In this document: one piece after another, positions 22,930-34,519 of the stretch
Numbering within the stretch: position 1 is the stretch's first letter
Layout of the letters: every line of letters starts with the position of its first letter
Assembly (NCBI RefSeq): GCF_036898095.1
Contig: NC_090767.1
Span: forward strand, 25,922,449 to 25,986,448
From: Palaemon carinicauda
Lineage: Eukaryota > Arthropoda > Malacostraca > Decapoda > Palaemonidae
Direction of reading: 5' to 3'
DNA length: 64,000 nt
Translations under genes and position numbers: made by a program
The notes under the pieces: model-generated
Seen by the model: only the letters and a program-made list of their open reading frames with translations
What the model was told of the DNA's origin: nothing
The model's database searches: none

Positions 22930-24012
22930 GCTACTTGTCCAATAAGGAGCTTGAGGTTTTAAACTAGCTGTTGTGCAGCCACCACAGGGCCGATAGCGAA
23001 CGTATCGAGTCTCCTGTGGGTCTCGTCTTGCAGGTAGTGGGATGTGAATGTTGTTTGACGTTTCCACACCCCAGCTTGAAGAACCTGCGCCACTGAAAAA
23101 TTTCTTTTGAAGGCCAGGGACGTAGCTATGCCCGACATCATGTGCTCTAGGGCGACGTGACAGAGGAGGGTCTGGATTCAAGGCCAGGTCAATGACCCTA
23201 CGAATCCATGCAGAGATGGTGTTATTGGTTACCCTCCTCTTAGTCCTTCCTGTGCTGACAAATAGTGCCGGCACATGAGGACAGGCTGCAGCTGTTCTTT
23301 TGAGGTACAGCCTCAAGCTCCTTACTGGGCTTAGTAAGAGATGGTCTGGGTCATCTGTTACAGTACGGAGACGAGAAATCCGGAAGGAGTCGAATCGAGG
23401 ATCCGCCACTCCAGGATTCTGAGTCTTAGCAATAAACTCAGGGACAAAGCTGAACATTACCTCCCCCCAACCCCTTGAATGGGCGATGTCACACGAGAGA
23501 CCATGAAGTTCGCCGACTCGCTTGGCCGAGGCCAAAGCTAGCAGGAATACCGTCTTCCAGGTTAGGTGGCAATCTGATGCCTGGCGTAATGGTTCATAGG
23601 GAGGTCTCTTAGGAGACCTGAGAACTCGAACCACGTTCCATGGGGGAGGTCTCACTTCCGTCTGAGGGCAGGTAAGTTCATAACTACGTAAGAGTAGAGA
23701 AAGTTCTAGCGATGAAGAAATGTCCACTCCTTTCAGCCTGAAGGCTAGACTTAAGGCTGAGCGATAGCCTTTCACTGCCGAGACTGAAAGGCGCATTTCT
23801 TCACGCAAATACACGAGGAACTCCGCTATTGTTGGAATAGTGGCATCGAGTGGAGAGATACCCCTTCCACGACACCAACCACGGAAGACTTTCCACTTTG
23901 CCTGGTAGACTGCTGCTGAAGACTTTCGCAGGTGTCCAGACATCCTGACAGCAACTTGTTGCGAAAATACTCTTTCAGAGAGATGCTGGATGGTCTCCAA
24001 GCGTGAAGTCAT
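22930..24012 (-). pseudogene. DIRS-c tyrosine recombinase, frameshifted at the HxxR box
   Basis: A start at 24012 (MTSRLETIQHLSERVFS) opens a core-binding domain (AVYQAKWKVFRGWCRGRGIS, SAVKGYRSALSLAF). The first catalytic Arg is present in LALASAKRVGELHGL near 23520. At about 23135 the frame breaks inside the second box: AHDV is followed by a different frame beginning MSGIATSLAFKRN, consistent with loss of two bases at the Arg codon. The nucleophilic Tyr survives in the second frame (TFTSHYLQD near 23035). The first frame is also open far upstream, to 25032, across the RNase H region, so an overlapping long reading frame of 715 codons exists. The overlap of recombinase and RT frames is common in DIRS elements. 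Confidence 0.88.
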
Positions 24013-24068
24013 AGTGAACCTACGGCTTTGTGGGAAAAGTTGGCATGTGGTTGTTTGAGTAGATTGTG

Positions 24069-25880
24069 TCATGGAGGGAGTTCTTTTGGTAGCCCTGTTA
24101 GGAGTTGCAGAAAGTCCAGGAACCATTCCGCGTGATGCCATAGCGGAGCTATGAGGATCATTGAAAGATTGATCGATGTTCTGGTCTTGTTGAGTACCCT
24201 CCTCATCAGACAGAACGGGGGAAAGGCGTAAACGTTGATGTTGTCCCACCGTTGTTGGAAAGCATCTTGCCAGAGAGCCTTGGGGTCTGGGACTGGGGAA
24301 CAGTACAGCGGGAGCCTGAAGTTCAGGGCCGTTGCGAAAAGGTCTACAGTCGGAGAACGCCAAAAAGTCTGGACTTTGTTGGCTACTAGATGATCCAAAG
24401 ATCACTCGGTACTCACTATCTGTGATGCTCTGCTCAGCTTGTCGGTGAGCACATTCCTTTTGCCCAGAATGAAGCGTGCCGATAGTGGTATCGAGTGGAT
24501 TTTGGCGCATCTCAGTATCTCTACTGCTAGATGGGATAGTTCCTGCGAAAAAGTACCTCCTTGTTTGTTGATGTAGGCCACTACTGTGGTGTTGTTGCTC
24601 ATCACCACCACAGAGTGACTTGCCAAGTACTGTTGGAACTGTTGAAGGGCCAGAAAGACGGCCTTCATCTCTAGGAGATTTATATGGAGGTACTTTTCTG
24701 TCTCTGACCAGAGGCCTGAGGTCGTGTGGTGCAGCACGTGGGCCCCCCTCCCTTTTTTTGAAGCGTCCGAAAACAGCATCAAATCCGGGGGGAGGACAAG
24801 AAGGTCCACTCCTTTTCGTAGGTTCTCGTCTGCCACCCACCACTGGAGATCCGTCAGTTCTGCAGATCCCATGGGGATCTGGATGTCCGGGGAGTCGTAC
24901 GCTTGATTCCACCGGGACTTGAGTCGCCACTGGAGGGATCTCATCCTGAGGCGACCGTTGGGAACTAGACGAGCCAGAGATGAAAGGTGACCGAGGAGAC
25001 GTAACCACGATTGGGCTAGAAGTTCTTTTCATCTGAGAAAAGGCCTTGTGACCTTCCTCAGCCTTGCTATCCTGTCGTCTGATGGGAAGGCTTTGTAGAG
25101 ATTGGTGTCAATAATCATGCCTAAGTATAACAGTCTTTGAGTGAGAAGCAGTGAAGACTTCTCCAGATTTACCATGATCCCCAAATCTTGGCAAAGTCTC
25201 AGAAGTTTGTCTTGGTGTTGAAGAAGGGAGGACACGAGTCTGCTAGGATTAACCAGTCGTCCAGCTAACGGAGGAAACGGATGCCAATCCTGTGTGCCCA
25301 AAATGATTCTAGGGTGAACACTGGTGAAGACTTGTGGTGCTGTGGAGAGACCGAAGCACAGCACCTTGAACAGATACTATCTGTTGTCTAGGCTGAATCT
25401 TAAGTACTTCCTTGAAGACGGATAGACTGGGATCTGGAAGTACGCGTCCTTTAGGTACCAGTGTGCACATGAAGTCTTGCGGTCTTACTGCTAGTCTAAC
25501 CGTGTCCGCCGTCTCCATGCTGAACGGAGTTTGTTTGACAAACTTGTTCAGAGCTGAGAGGTCAATGACTGGTCTCCAGCCTCCAGACACCTCCTTTACA
25601 AGAAGAGTCGACTGAAGAAGCCTGGAGATTCGTCGAGGACCTCTTGGAGAGCGCCCTTCTTCAACAGGGTCTGGACTTCTGCCCGAAGGGCTTGCCCCCT
25701 TGCTGATCCCATGGCAAGGGAGTTTAATGACACTGGATTCGTCGTCAGGGGAGGTAGAGATGTTATGAACGGGACGCGATATCCTAGACTGATCACGGAG
25801 ATTGTAAAGGAATCGGCCCCGAGTTGCTTCCACCTGTTTGAGCAACTTTGTAGGCATCCCCCCACTGGTGGACATGCAGG
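24069..25880 (-). pseudogene. DIRS-c reverse transcriptase - RNase H - methyltransferase-like region, several frameshifts
   Basis: RT motifs lie in three frames. The N-terminal part reads LLKKGALQEVLDESPGFFSR (near 25640) and GGWRPVIDLSALNKFVKQTP (near 25560). LCFGLSTAPQVFTSVHP lies near 25350 and VNLEKSSLLLTQRLLYLGM near 25130. The YxDD region is damaged: the stretch near 25255 reads PPLAGRLVNPSR in the surviving frame, where LDDW-like coding would be expected. RNase H is intact in one frame (LMLFSDASKKGRGAH, HINLLEMKAVFLALQQF, VVVMSNNTTVVAYINKQGG, NVLTDKLSR) and ends at a TGA near 24402. The next frame gives the methyltransferase-like block (TVDLFATALNFRLPLYCSP, VYAFPPFCLM, ILIAPLWHH). Confidence 0.85.
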
Positions 25881-25884
25881 GGGA

Positions 25885-28800
25885 CTGCCTATCCTAGCGT
25901 TTGCGGCCTCGGCTGCTCCCTCTAAGATTCTTGCCTCCCCTGGAGGACTTTTTGCCTTTCCTTTCTTTGATAGGAAAGGGCTTAGACACCAAGGTCTTCG
26001 CTGCTGTCATCGTTCTAGCAGTCTTGACTGGACGGGACTGCTGTGGTGCTGCAGGCTAATAGGGCTTGGATGTTAAAGCCCTATGAAGGAGGGAGTCTTG
26101 ATGTGACTTCCTCTCAGCGGCATGTTCCACATCCTTAGGCTCGAACAAGATGGATCCCTCTAGAGAGGAATGTCTGAGCCTATTGACCTCGGTGCTAGGG
26201 ACCTTCTGATGGAATCTCTCAGCTACTGCATCCCGACGTTTCAGAATGGTATTTTCCCACAAGTTCGAGACTTGGTGGGCCAGAAACTCGATCGTGCGAG
26301 TACCTGAGAGAAGAAAGGTCTCCATAGCTTTCCTGGTACGTTCTTTAGAGAAATCCTCAGAACGTATCAGGATACCTAAGGTCCCTAACCAGATAGAGCC
26401 AAAAAATGGCTTGCATAGCACACTTCGCAACTTTCTCCTGGTTAAGGATCTCGGTCGCCGAGAATGAGACCTGCCGGTTGGAGAGTCTCTAAAGAGGGAC
26501 TCCCCTGGTAAGCTCTTCCAGCGAGTGGTGAAGAGGAAGAGCTAAACAAGGCTCCTCAAGGATCTCGAAGTACCTCCTCTGCTGTACGCGAGAAGGTGGG
26601 AGGAGGTTGTTGGTGGCACTGGAACAGTTGGAGGAGGACATCTCTGAGAGCTGTAGAGAGATCTTGTCCCTGGTACTCTTAACCCCCTGAGACTAGGGCA
26701 GTGCTGCACTGGTCGGTTTCTGAGTACCAAAGACACGGTCCAAGACCGTGTCCTTGCCCTCTCGAGGAGGGATCTCTGGGTCGGAAAACCCGTTGAGAGC
26801 CCTCATTAGAGTCTGAACTTGCCAAAACGCATGTTCTGACTCTTGCTGATCTCCTCCTGATGTAGGACTTGCAGCGAAGTCTCCTTCTGTCCCCAAAGGC
26901 TCTTCTTGGGGAGAGTCGAGGATGTTCTCCGAGTGGCTAGCTGGCTCCATCCTAGTCCTAGTAGAGGACTTCGGCAATGTTTCGGAGTCCTTAGATTCCT
27001 TCCTGGGAAGGATGTAGGACTCCAACATTGACGAGGATGGCATGTTCCTTTCAATCCTCGCCTGAGAAAACATCTCGGCGCGAGGAGAGGTTTGCATCAT
27101 TGGTGCGATGGGGGAAAGTCTCTCCTCACGTGATTCCCCTGGGGACTGGAAATCTTCGTCCGAAAGGGAAGGAGAAACAGTCTGGGAGAAAGAACGAACC
27201 TGCCTCGAAGGTCTGCGTGGAGTCAGTTTTTCCCTTGGGGAAGTTGCCGCGTCTGGAACTCCTCTTTTTCTCTTCAAAGGGGTAGAAGCAGCCATGGATC
27301 TGTGCCCTAATTCAGAGAAGACAGGCTTGAAAGCCTGTGTTACGGCTCTGATCAGTGCACCGAACCAGGGCTGTTGGCTGACAGACGCGCTTGTCAGACA
27401 TACCCCTTGAATGGACAGGAATTGAATGATCCCTGGGAGGAGTTCTCATCATTGGTGGGTTCACCTGAAATGGCTTTGGGATCCTGGACCCCTCTAGATG
27501 TTTCCATTCTCCTACAATGCGTGGTGGTATGCACTTGCGGGGAGGGGAATGAGGCGATGGCGACCTTGCCGTGCATAGTTCAGCTGTCTCGCGCCAGGCA
27601 GAGTAACGGTGCTCGTGCCAGGGAGAGTAACGGGGCTCGCGCCAGGGAGGGTAACGGTGCTCGCGCCAGGGAGAGTACTGGGGCTCGCGCCAGGGAGAGT
27701 ACTGGGGCTCGCGCCAGGGAGAATAACGGTGCTCGCGCCAGGGAGAGTACCGGGGCTCGCGCCAGGGAGAGTACCGGGGCTCGCGCCAGGGCGAGTAACG
27801 GTGCTCGCGCCAGGGAGAGTAACGGGGCTCGCGCCAGGGAGAGTAACGGGGCTCGCGCCAGGGAGAGTAACGGGGCTCGCGCCAGGGAGAGTACAGGGGC
27901 TCGTGCCAGGGAGAGTACAGGGGCTCGTGCCAGGGAGAGTACAGGGGCTCGTGCCAGGGAGAGTAACGGGGCTCGCGCCAGGGAGAGTAACGGGGCTCGC
28001 GCCAGGGAGAGTAACGGGGCTCGCGCCAGGGAGAGTAACGGGGCTCGCGCCAGGGAGAGTAACGGGGCTCGCGCCAGGGAGAGTAACGGTGCTCGCGCCA
28101 GGGAGAGTACCGGGGCTCGCCCACGGGAGACTGCTGGTGCACGCGCAAGAGTATTCGCGAGCGCGCGGACGCACAGGATCAAGGCATTGAGTGCGCAGGC
28201 GCCCGGGTGAGAGTTCGCGCGTGCCTGTACCAGTCGTAGGGCGCGCGCGCTCGCAGGAGAAAGATCCCTAGCGCGCAGGAGAGTGCTGGCGCGCAGGAGA
28301 ACACTGGCGCGCAGGTGAGTGTTGGCGTGCAGCTGGGTGTGAGCGCGTAGGCTTAGGCTCAGGCAAGGCCTGGCGCGCAGGAAAACGTGGGCTCGTGAGG
28401 GCGTGCATAGCACATGATGGAGCTGTGCTCCTGTTGGGATGTATGAGCATGTTGGCGCATACGCCCTTGATGCCCTGTGTTAAGGTTTATTGATGGGGCC
28501 TGACAAGCTACTAGAGCGCGTTCGTCAGGTTTCGTTGGCGCATAGCGCCTATTTGGGTGGCGCGCCTTAGCGTACTCAGATGAAACCTTGTTAGGTTTAT
28601 ACAGGAAGGGTGACGGCACATCGGCAGGTCTGTCGGGTGGAAGGTCGACGTGTCCTTTAGAAGGACAACCTTCCACCGAAGGAGATCGTGAATGATCTGC
28701 AAAAAGGTCCAGGACCAATGCAGGAACAGTGATCGGTGATTGTTCTTGAGGCTCCTCTGCGGGGGACTGCATCGAAGATGTTGAACCGACGAGGCGCCTC

Positions 28801-29644
28801 CTCACCGCAGGTGAAGGAAGGCGAGCCTTGCGACGAATGCGCCCTCTGGGGGCCGTAGGGTCAGCGAGCTGACCTTCTGCAGTTCTCCGAAGAGGAGTCT
28901 CTAAGTGAACTCCCGAGGGGAAGAAACACTAGCAGGAGAGACTGACGGACTTAGTTTCTCCCTCGTAGGCTGAACAGAGAAGGGAGAAACTAAGCCATCA
29001 GCTACTGTAGGGTTTGAAGAGGCAGAGGTGATGGGTGATACCACATTGGATGCCTCTGATACCACAACATCGACAAGAGACAGAGGATGAACCTCTGTCA
29101 GTGACGGCGATTGCTTGACAGCGGCACCCAATCGGATGTAGTTAAGCAAAACCTCCTTGGAGGGCGAACCCGTAAGCCCCAATGAGGACCAAAGCTGAAA
29201 AAGGGAGGTTAGTGAAATATCCTCCCCCGGGGGGGGGGAGGTGAAGCTGCTTTGCTAGGGGAAACAACATCACTCTCGAGCCCCGAGATTGGTAAGCAGT
29301 ACATTGGTCTACGTTACCACTTGACGGTCTCTCGAAAGAGACCGACCGAGTGGGAGCTTCAGAGGAGGTTTGGGCAACGGAAGAAGAGGCCTTGGGTTTT
29401 ACTCCTTTCAAAGAAACCTTCGAAGGAGAAATATCCCGTTTGGACTTCTTCCGTCGTCGCGAAAACCTCTCCCACTGGGAGGTAGACCACTCCCTACACC
29501 TGTTGTTGCTATTACACTGCACTGTAGGCCCCTACAAGAAGGACAAAGGGCATGGGGATCGGTCTCGACCGCTGACATGAATGTTCCACAGGGGGGGTCG
29601 GGAAACCCAGGGCAGGTGCGCATGATCGCAGAGGCCACCTTCAC
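25885..29644 (-). pseudogene. DIRS-c gag-like gene, broken into several frames, with a coding-type minisatellite
   Basis: The 5' end (29644-29523) encodes a Cys-rich segment with DPHALCPSCRGLQC that may bind zinc. Near 29523 the frame shifts to CREWSTSQWERFSRRRKKSK, a Trp-rich and basic stretch typical of these gag proteins. Ser/Pro-rich segments follow (29182-28901, 28805-28359), then the 24-bp repeat region. The 27295-26693 part is Ser/Pro-rich, and 26430-25890 is a conserved gag tail (RRDAVAERFHQKVPSTEV) ending in Lys/Arg-rich KERKGKKSSRGGK. A splice acceptor-like TTTTTCAG near 29195 hints that introns may exist here too, but I could not find a donor in phase. Confidence 0.7.
27590..28130 (-). 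repeat. 24-bp minisatellite within DIRS-c gag, about 22 units
   Basis: The unit GGGCTCGCGCCAGGGAGAGT plus a four-base variable part (AACG, ACTG, ACCG or ACAG) repeats without length change. Because 24 is divisible by three, each frame repeats an eight-residue word, for example WREPRYSP on the minus strand. Three neighbouring units near 27890-27960 share CTCGTGCC and ACAGGG, evidence of local homogenisation. Less regular 18-bp GC-rich units (GGCGCGCAGGAG) extend upstream to about 28380. Confidence 0.95.
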
Positions 29645-29764
29645 AAACAGAACTAGAAAAAGAAACAGACCAAAGCATTAAATGGCTGCTAAATGACGGC
29701 AAGGATGAGAGCGGACACGTCCAACTACCATCCGAGCTGAGAGCAAAGTGAGCTCAAGCACAGG

Positions 29765-29924
29765 TATGTGAGGGGGGGGGGGTGTAGCAAGCTACCCTCC
29801 CTTAACCCCACTAGTGGTGTGGGTAGTAAACCCTTGCTAAAAAATTAATGGCTCGTCATTTCAGCTACGCCGAAAGTAATACCCCTATTAAATAGCGTGG
29901 TTTGTATTCCAGTTACGGAACAAA
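29765..29924 (-). repeat. DIRS-c inverted terminal repeat, gag side
   Basis: It contains the partner of 22127-22372 (AGCTACGCCGAAAGTAATAC) and ends near GTTACGGAACAAA, the sequence found reverse-complemented in the internal complementary region. Confidence 0.85.
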
Positions 29925-32900
29925 CTCGAATGCCTGTCACTGACATCATTCCCCTATAAGGGACAATAGTTGACATTCATATAAGAGCAAGTACTCAAAA
30001 AGGCGGTTTGATCTGATAATGTTTCTATTCTTTACTTAACAGTTTACATTACTTAATGGCATGGACATTATCTGAGAAGAGTAAATACAACCACCAATTA
30101 ACTGTTTATTGTATCACACCAAAGCAACAACACATTCTCAATAGAGTACAGCTGTCCCTCAGTTTAATGGATATGCTGGTTGGAGCTTAGCAAGTTTGTA
30201 AATCCAGGACCTAAAGAGATTTCCTACATAAACTAGCCAACACAATACCCTTCACTTACAATCATCTTTAAGAAACTTAACAGCCTACAAATGAATCGTT
30301 TCCATAGGGAATTAGGATTAGTTTATCCTTCATAGGTATCTAAATCCTTCTTACCTTTATTGAAGAGATGTAGAATGGTCTCTATGACATACAATGACGA
30401 CAAAATCTGCAATGAGCTGACATGCCGTGCATCCAGCCGATTTCTCAACAGCATTATCGTCATTATCTTCTACGGTAACTATGGTGTCTGTATAATCACC
30501 ATCTGTCCCTTAGTCATCTGCATGAGCAGCTAAAAGGCCGTCCTTCATTGTCCCTCACAGTCCTCAGCATCATCTTGGCGGGTCTCCTTCTACAACTTGA
30601 TTTTAAAGTAATGTCCTTCACCTTTAGACGGACATTTCCCCCATTCTTCTCCAACAACGCTTTCATCTTCGTAGATCTGAAATAAGATGAAAAATAATTA
30701 AAAATCAGAACCACTCATATTGTTGAGGACTTATCATTGAATGTATCTTGCATGCATAATAATAAGCATTGCTCTGAGGCAAATATCCAATTCCTATCAA
30801 AGACTACTAGCATTCTTTGAGCAAAAATGCACAATGGCTAAAATCCCAAGTCTTTGACTCAATTTTGAATTAATATCAATTAGTCAGTGTTACCTTTCTA
30901 ACCTCAGGTACAAAAGACACGAAAATCAAAATAAACATTTTTAAAGTATTTTCTATTTTTCCTAACTAGACAAATTTAAGTCCTTTAAAATAGGGGCACA
31001 AACTTGCCTCCCCACCTATTCCGGCAACTACTAGGCAGCCCTATATGTGGACTAAGGAAGCAGTTCTTGGCTGACTAGACAGACTGGAAGATGTTGCAGC
31101 ACATCCTGCTAAGACGGGGGCCATTCCAAAACGGAAATGCCAAACTAAGGTTGACAATAGACCAGCTATATCAGTAATACTGACTGTGAACAGGAGTTGA
31201 CCTGTGAAGAACATTCCGGCAGTGGTACCTCTGGAGACTCTTACAGCTCCTGCTCTGGTGTCAGCTCAGCTGACGGTGATTCTACTGAGGATGTCAAAAC
31301 CCTTTAGTCAGACTACCATCTATATGACTTGATCAGGGCCATCAAGCCTGGAATCTTTCTGTTGGAATCTGGCCAAAGTTTTACCCAATTCCTTACAGAT
31401 TTTGAGACCTCCTGCGCCAGTCAGTAGATATACGGCAGAAAGATCAGTCGATGGACTACTGAGCTTGGAAGGTACCTGAAGGGGGAAGCAGACTTTCTCA
31501 GCCTATGGGGGTTCTGAGACCTCCAACCTGGAAATGAAGGATCTCCAACTCGACTGGTGCTAAGGATTCTGAGAGACGAGACACTGGGAGGATGGCCCGA
31601 TTCCAGAGCGCCACCTGGGAGAAGGCCGAACTGTTGAAAATTTACTCTATGTAGTTGGCCTCCTTGTATAAGTCAGCATACCCATGGTGTAACCTGGACA
31701 AAAGAAACCCAAGGCGCAAGCTCCTCAAAACTGTTCCCAGTAAAGTGGCACGTTGGCTAGACCAATCCCTGGCCACCATAAAAATTCCTACTGGTCGTCA
31801 GACCACTTGGTAGGATGTCCTGCTCCTGCAGTGTGTCCTGGATGACGTAACATGCCAGGAGAGCAAAACACCAGAGGATTTGTTCGAGTATACACACGCA
31901 CAACTCCTCGACCTCTTCGGAAGCCTGCACCTGCCACCATTTTGCACCCCAGGCAGGTCTCCTCAGTTCCAGAGAAAACATCAGTACTCAACTTGATGGA
32001 ACAAACCTCTCAATAAGAAGACCTACCCATTTTGGTTTTAGAATGATGTCAGTGCCTAAGCAGTTGAATAAACCCCTATTGTATATCTCTGACTGTCTCA
32101 TCCACATTTGGGGTGTAGAAAGGACATTCATCAGCTCAAGAGAGTTCAGGTGTGAGGCAAGCGATTGCCTTGAGCGCATGCTGCTGAACGCAGGGAAAAG
32201 CTTAGCAATGACCTTGAGTGAACAATTGCTTTCTACATGTCTTTCAGGTCGACATGGGTGCAAGCCCCAGGGGAGCACAAACCTGGTTCATGCTCTACTA
32301 ACCCCCTAGATGAAGTAGGATCACCGATTGTGGCCGAGTGGGAGACGGGGGGGCATTGGGAGTGCGGCAAAAGGTGAGCGAGCCTTGCTTGTGAATTTTA
32401 CCAAAGCAGGTAGAGCAATCTCAGTTGTGCAAGGTCGTGCATGAGCCATGGGGATCGAGCCGAGTACTAGATTATGATGCTGGGCTCTCAATCCAGCCAG
32501 GAGAGCTGATCAACGAGGATAATTTGTGAACTGAGTACTCGCTATTGCCAAAATCTCCGTGGAACTCCGATGAGTTAAAGCACTCTAGTGTCAGAACACG
32601 TAAGCCCTCCTGAACCACCCGGTCAGGACAACAGCAAACGCTTGCGACAGCATCTGCCATAAAACCCCGGAGGGTTGGCAGGCTCAGAGGAAGATCCTGG
32701 CTAAAGCATCTCTCTCAAGTGAAATGCTAGCTTCCCCCTGAATGTGAGCTGAGGACACTGAGAGGAATTCAAATCGCTAAAACAATTTGATCCCCATACC
32801 AAATTGCTGGAAGCGAGTTGATCGCCAGACTCCGAAAGCAACTGGCTTCCAATAAGCGAGACTGGAAACGTTCAATCAACAGCACTCACTAGGATGTGTG

Positions 32901-33281
32901 TTATTCATGTGTGTGTGTCAGAAAACCAAGGAGGGTTGGCAAATAGACACAGAAGGAAAGATGTCTGATCTTAAGACTTCATAGAAGTCTAACTCCAAGG
33001 AGGAGAGAATGAGCTTTCCCCCTTGGCCAGCCTAAGGCATTAAAGGTAACATGATAATATTAATCAAGTTCTTAACTAAAGCAAAATCTTGGGTAGCGCC
33101 ATAGCCCCTGTTCTATGGTCTTCCACGGTCTTAGGGTAGAGTTTTCTTGCTTGAGGGTAAAATTGGACACTATTCTATATTATTTCTCTTATTCTTGATT
33201 TTTTTTTTCAAGTTGTAATGGTATATGCATGAAAGAATTACCTTAATGCTGTTATTATCAAAATATTAGTTCTCTTATAGT
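29925..33281. other. Unassigned DNA, probably decayed repeats
   Basis: I recognise no gene. Short minus-strand frames (31757-31981, 31988-32278, 32472-32660) have no domain I can name. A DIRS-type end remnant lies at 30948-31005, so part of 31000-32900 may be a decayed minus-strand DIRS copy. Confidence 0.5.
30948..31005 (-). repeat. DIRS-type terminal repeat remnant
   Basis: TATTTTTCCTAACTAGACAA followed by TTAAGTCCTTTAAAATAGGGG resembles the DIRS-c end at 22142-22185 (TATTTTTCCTAACCATACAA, then TTAGCTATTTAAATCGGG). No inverted partner was found. Confidence 0.45.
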
Positions 33282-33396
33282 TTATTTCCTTTCCTCACTG
33301 GGCTATTTTTCCCTGTTGGAGTCCTTGGACTTGGAGCATCCTGCTCTTCCAACTAGGGTTGTAGCATAGCAAGTACCGGTAGTAATAATAATAATT
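33282..33396 (+). repeat. LINE 3' tail (5'-truncated non-LTR copy)
   Basis: TTTCCTTTCCTCACTGGGCT, CCCTGTTGGAG and CCAACTAGGGTTGTAGC match the LINE 3' end at 51925-52000 in order and spacing, and a (TAA)n tail follows. No coding part is present. Confidence 0.85.
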
Positions 33397-33829
33397 CCCA
33401 AGACACTACTGTATATCCTCATATCGGGAACAGAGACCAAGATACTACTGCAAGCCTTATTGGGCCCTTTAACTGGCTTAATAGTACTGTACTACACTGG
33501 ATTCACCTCTGGTTATGGCTTTTTCCTTTGCCTACACTTGCACCAAATAGTCTAGCCTATTCCTTACACATTCTCCTCTTCCCTCATACACCGAACAACA
33601 CTGAAGATAACCAGAAAATTCTTCTTCACTCAAGTTGTTAACTACTGCATTGTAATTGTTCAGTGGCTACTTTCCACTTGGTAAGGGTAGAAGAGAGACT
33701 TTAGCTCTGGTAAGCAGCTCTTGTAATGGCAAAATACTCTGCCACACAAATGGGTAGAACCAAGGAGGAGGAAGATAATAAATTGAGAGAGATGCAAGAC
33801 ACAGCAGCACAAAGACCAATGATTAAATA
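33397..33829. other. Unassigned DNA
   Basis: No gene or named repeat seen. Confidence 0.5.
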
Positions 33830-34077
33830 GCTTACGTCCCCGACGTCATGGGAGAAAAATTCAAAACTCGTGCCAATTGCAGATTGGATAGCTAGGTGTA
33901 CTGCCTGTGCGCCCCAGCGAGGTACCTTGGAACCATCCCATGCTTCCTCATATCTTCCATGCCTGTAGTCTCTAGAGGAGAGGAGGGGGGAATTAAATTA
34001 TATATAACTACCGGGTATGTTAAAAAATTTATTTCATTATGAAAATATAATTTTTAAACATCTGACTTAGACGGTAG

Positions 34078-34155
<78 letters not shown>

Positions 34156-34160
34156 CTGAT
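33830..34160 (-). repeat. DIRS-d1 terminal and complementary region with (TA)n
   Basis: At 33996-34085 TATATATAACTACCGGGTAT and ACGGTAGTTATATATA form an inverted pair, as in an internal complementary region. The right arm runs into a (TA)n tract ending at 34154. No outer end matching this block was found further left, so the terminal repeat is incomplete or diverged. The 33830 boundary is approximate. Confidence 0.6.
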
Positions 34161-34519
34161 TGACACCTTCGGTGTGGGGTCAGAGACAGCCAACATTGTT
34201 GGGATGTTACTTAAGAGTTAATAAACAAGCTTAAGGGTTCGTACCTGATAAGAAAGCTGACTTCAATGAATTCTTTCATTATGTCCGCTTTCCTTATGAG
34301 ATCCAGCGATCCACCCAGGGGGCTGAAGACCTCTAGGAGCTGTCAAACCGGTCTAAAAACCTCTATGTGACAGGACCTCCTCCAATACCCTTGTTCCAGG
34401 GTGCTCTCAAGGAACAAAATGACCACCTGACTAAAATCAATGATTGTGGAAGACTGTCGCAATCTCCACGAACAATCATAAGAAGACAAAAGTTCCAAGA
34501 GAAGAAAAGGGTATTAGGA
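34161..34519 (-). other. DIRS-d1 3' noncoding region
   Basis: Sequence between the (TA)n tract and the end of the recombinase frame. No gene seen. Confidence 0.55.

Larger units (their letters stand above)
22127..29924 (-). mobile_element. DIRS-like retrotransposon with both ends (DIRS-c), ~7.8 kb, minus strand
   Basis: The outer ends at 22127-22170 and 29885-29924 are joined, reverse-complemented, in an internal complementary region at 22373-22466. Inverted repeats also share CGTCATTTCAGCTACGCCG (29852-29870) with its counterpart near 22192-22210. Coding order on the minus strand is gag (29644 to 25885), RT-RNase H-methyltransferase-like, then recombinase. RT motifs such as LCFGLSTAPQVFT place it, with DIRS-d, in a different lineage from DIRS-a and DIRS-b. 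Multiple frameshifts and stops show it is inactive. Confidence 0.92.

Noticed and set aside
27374..28413. Several 190-280 codon genes on both strands
   Set aside because: They are shadows of the 24-bp minisatellite; at most one frame can be gag.
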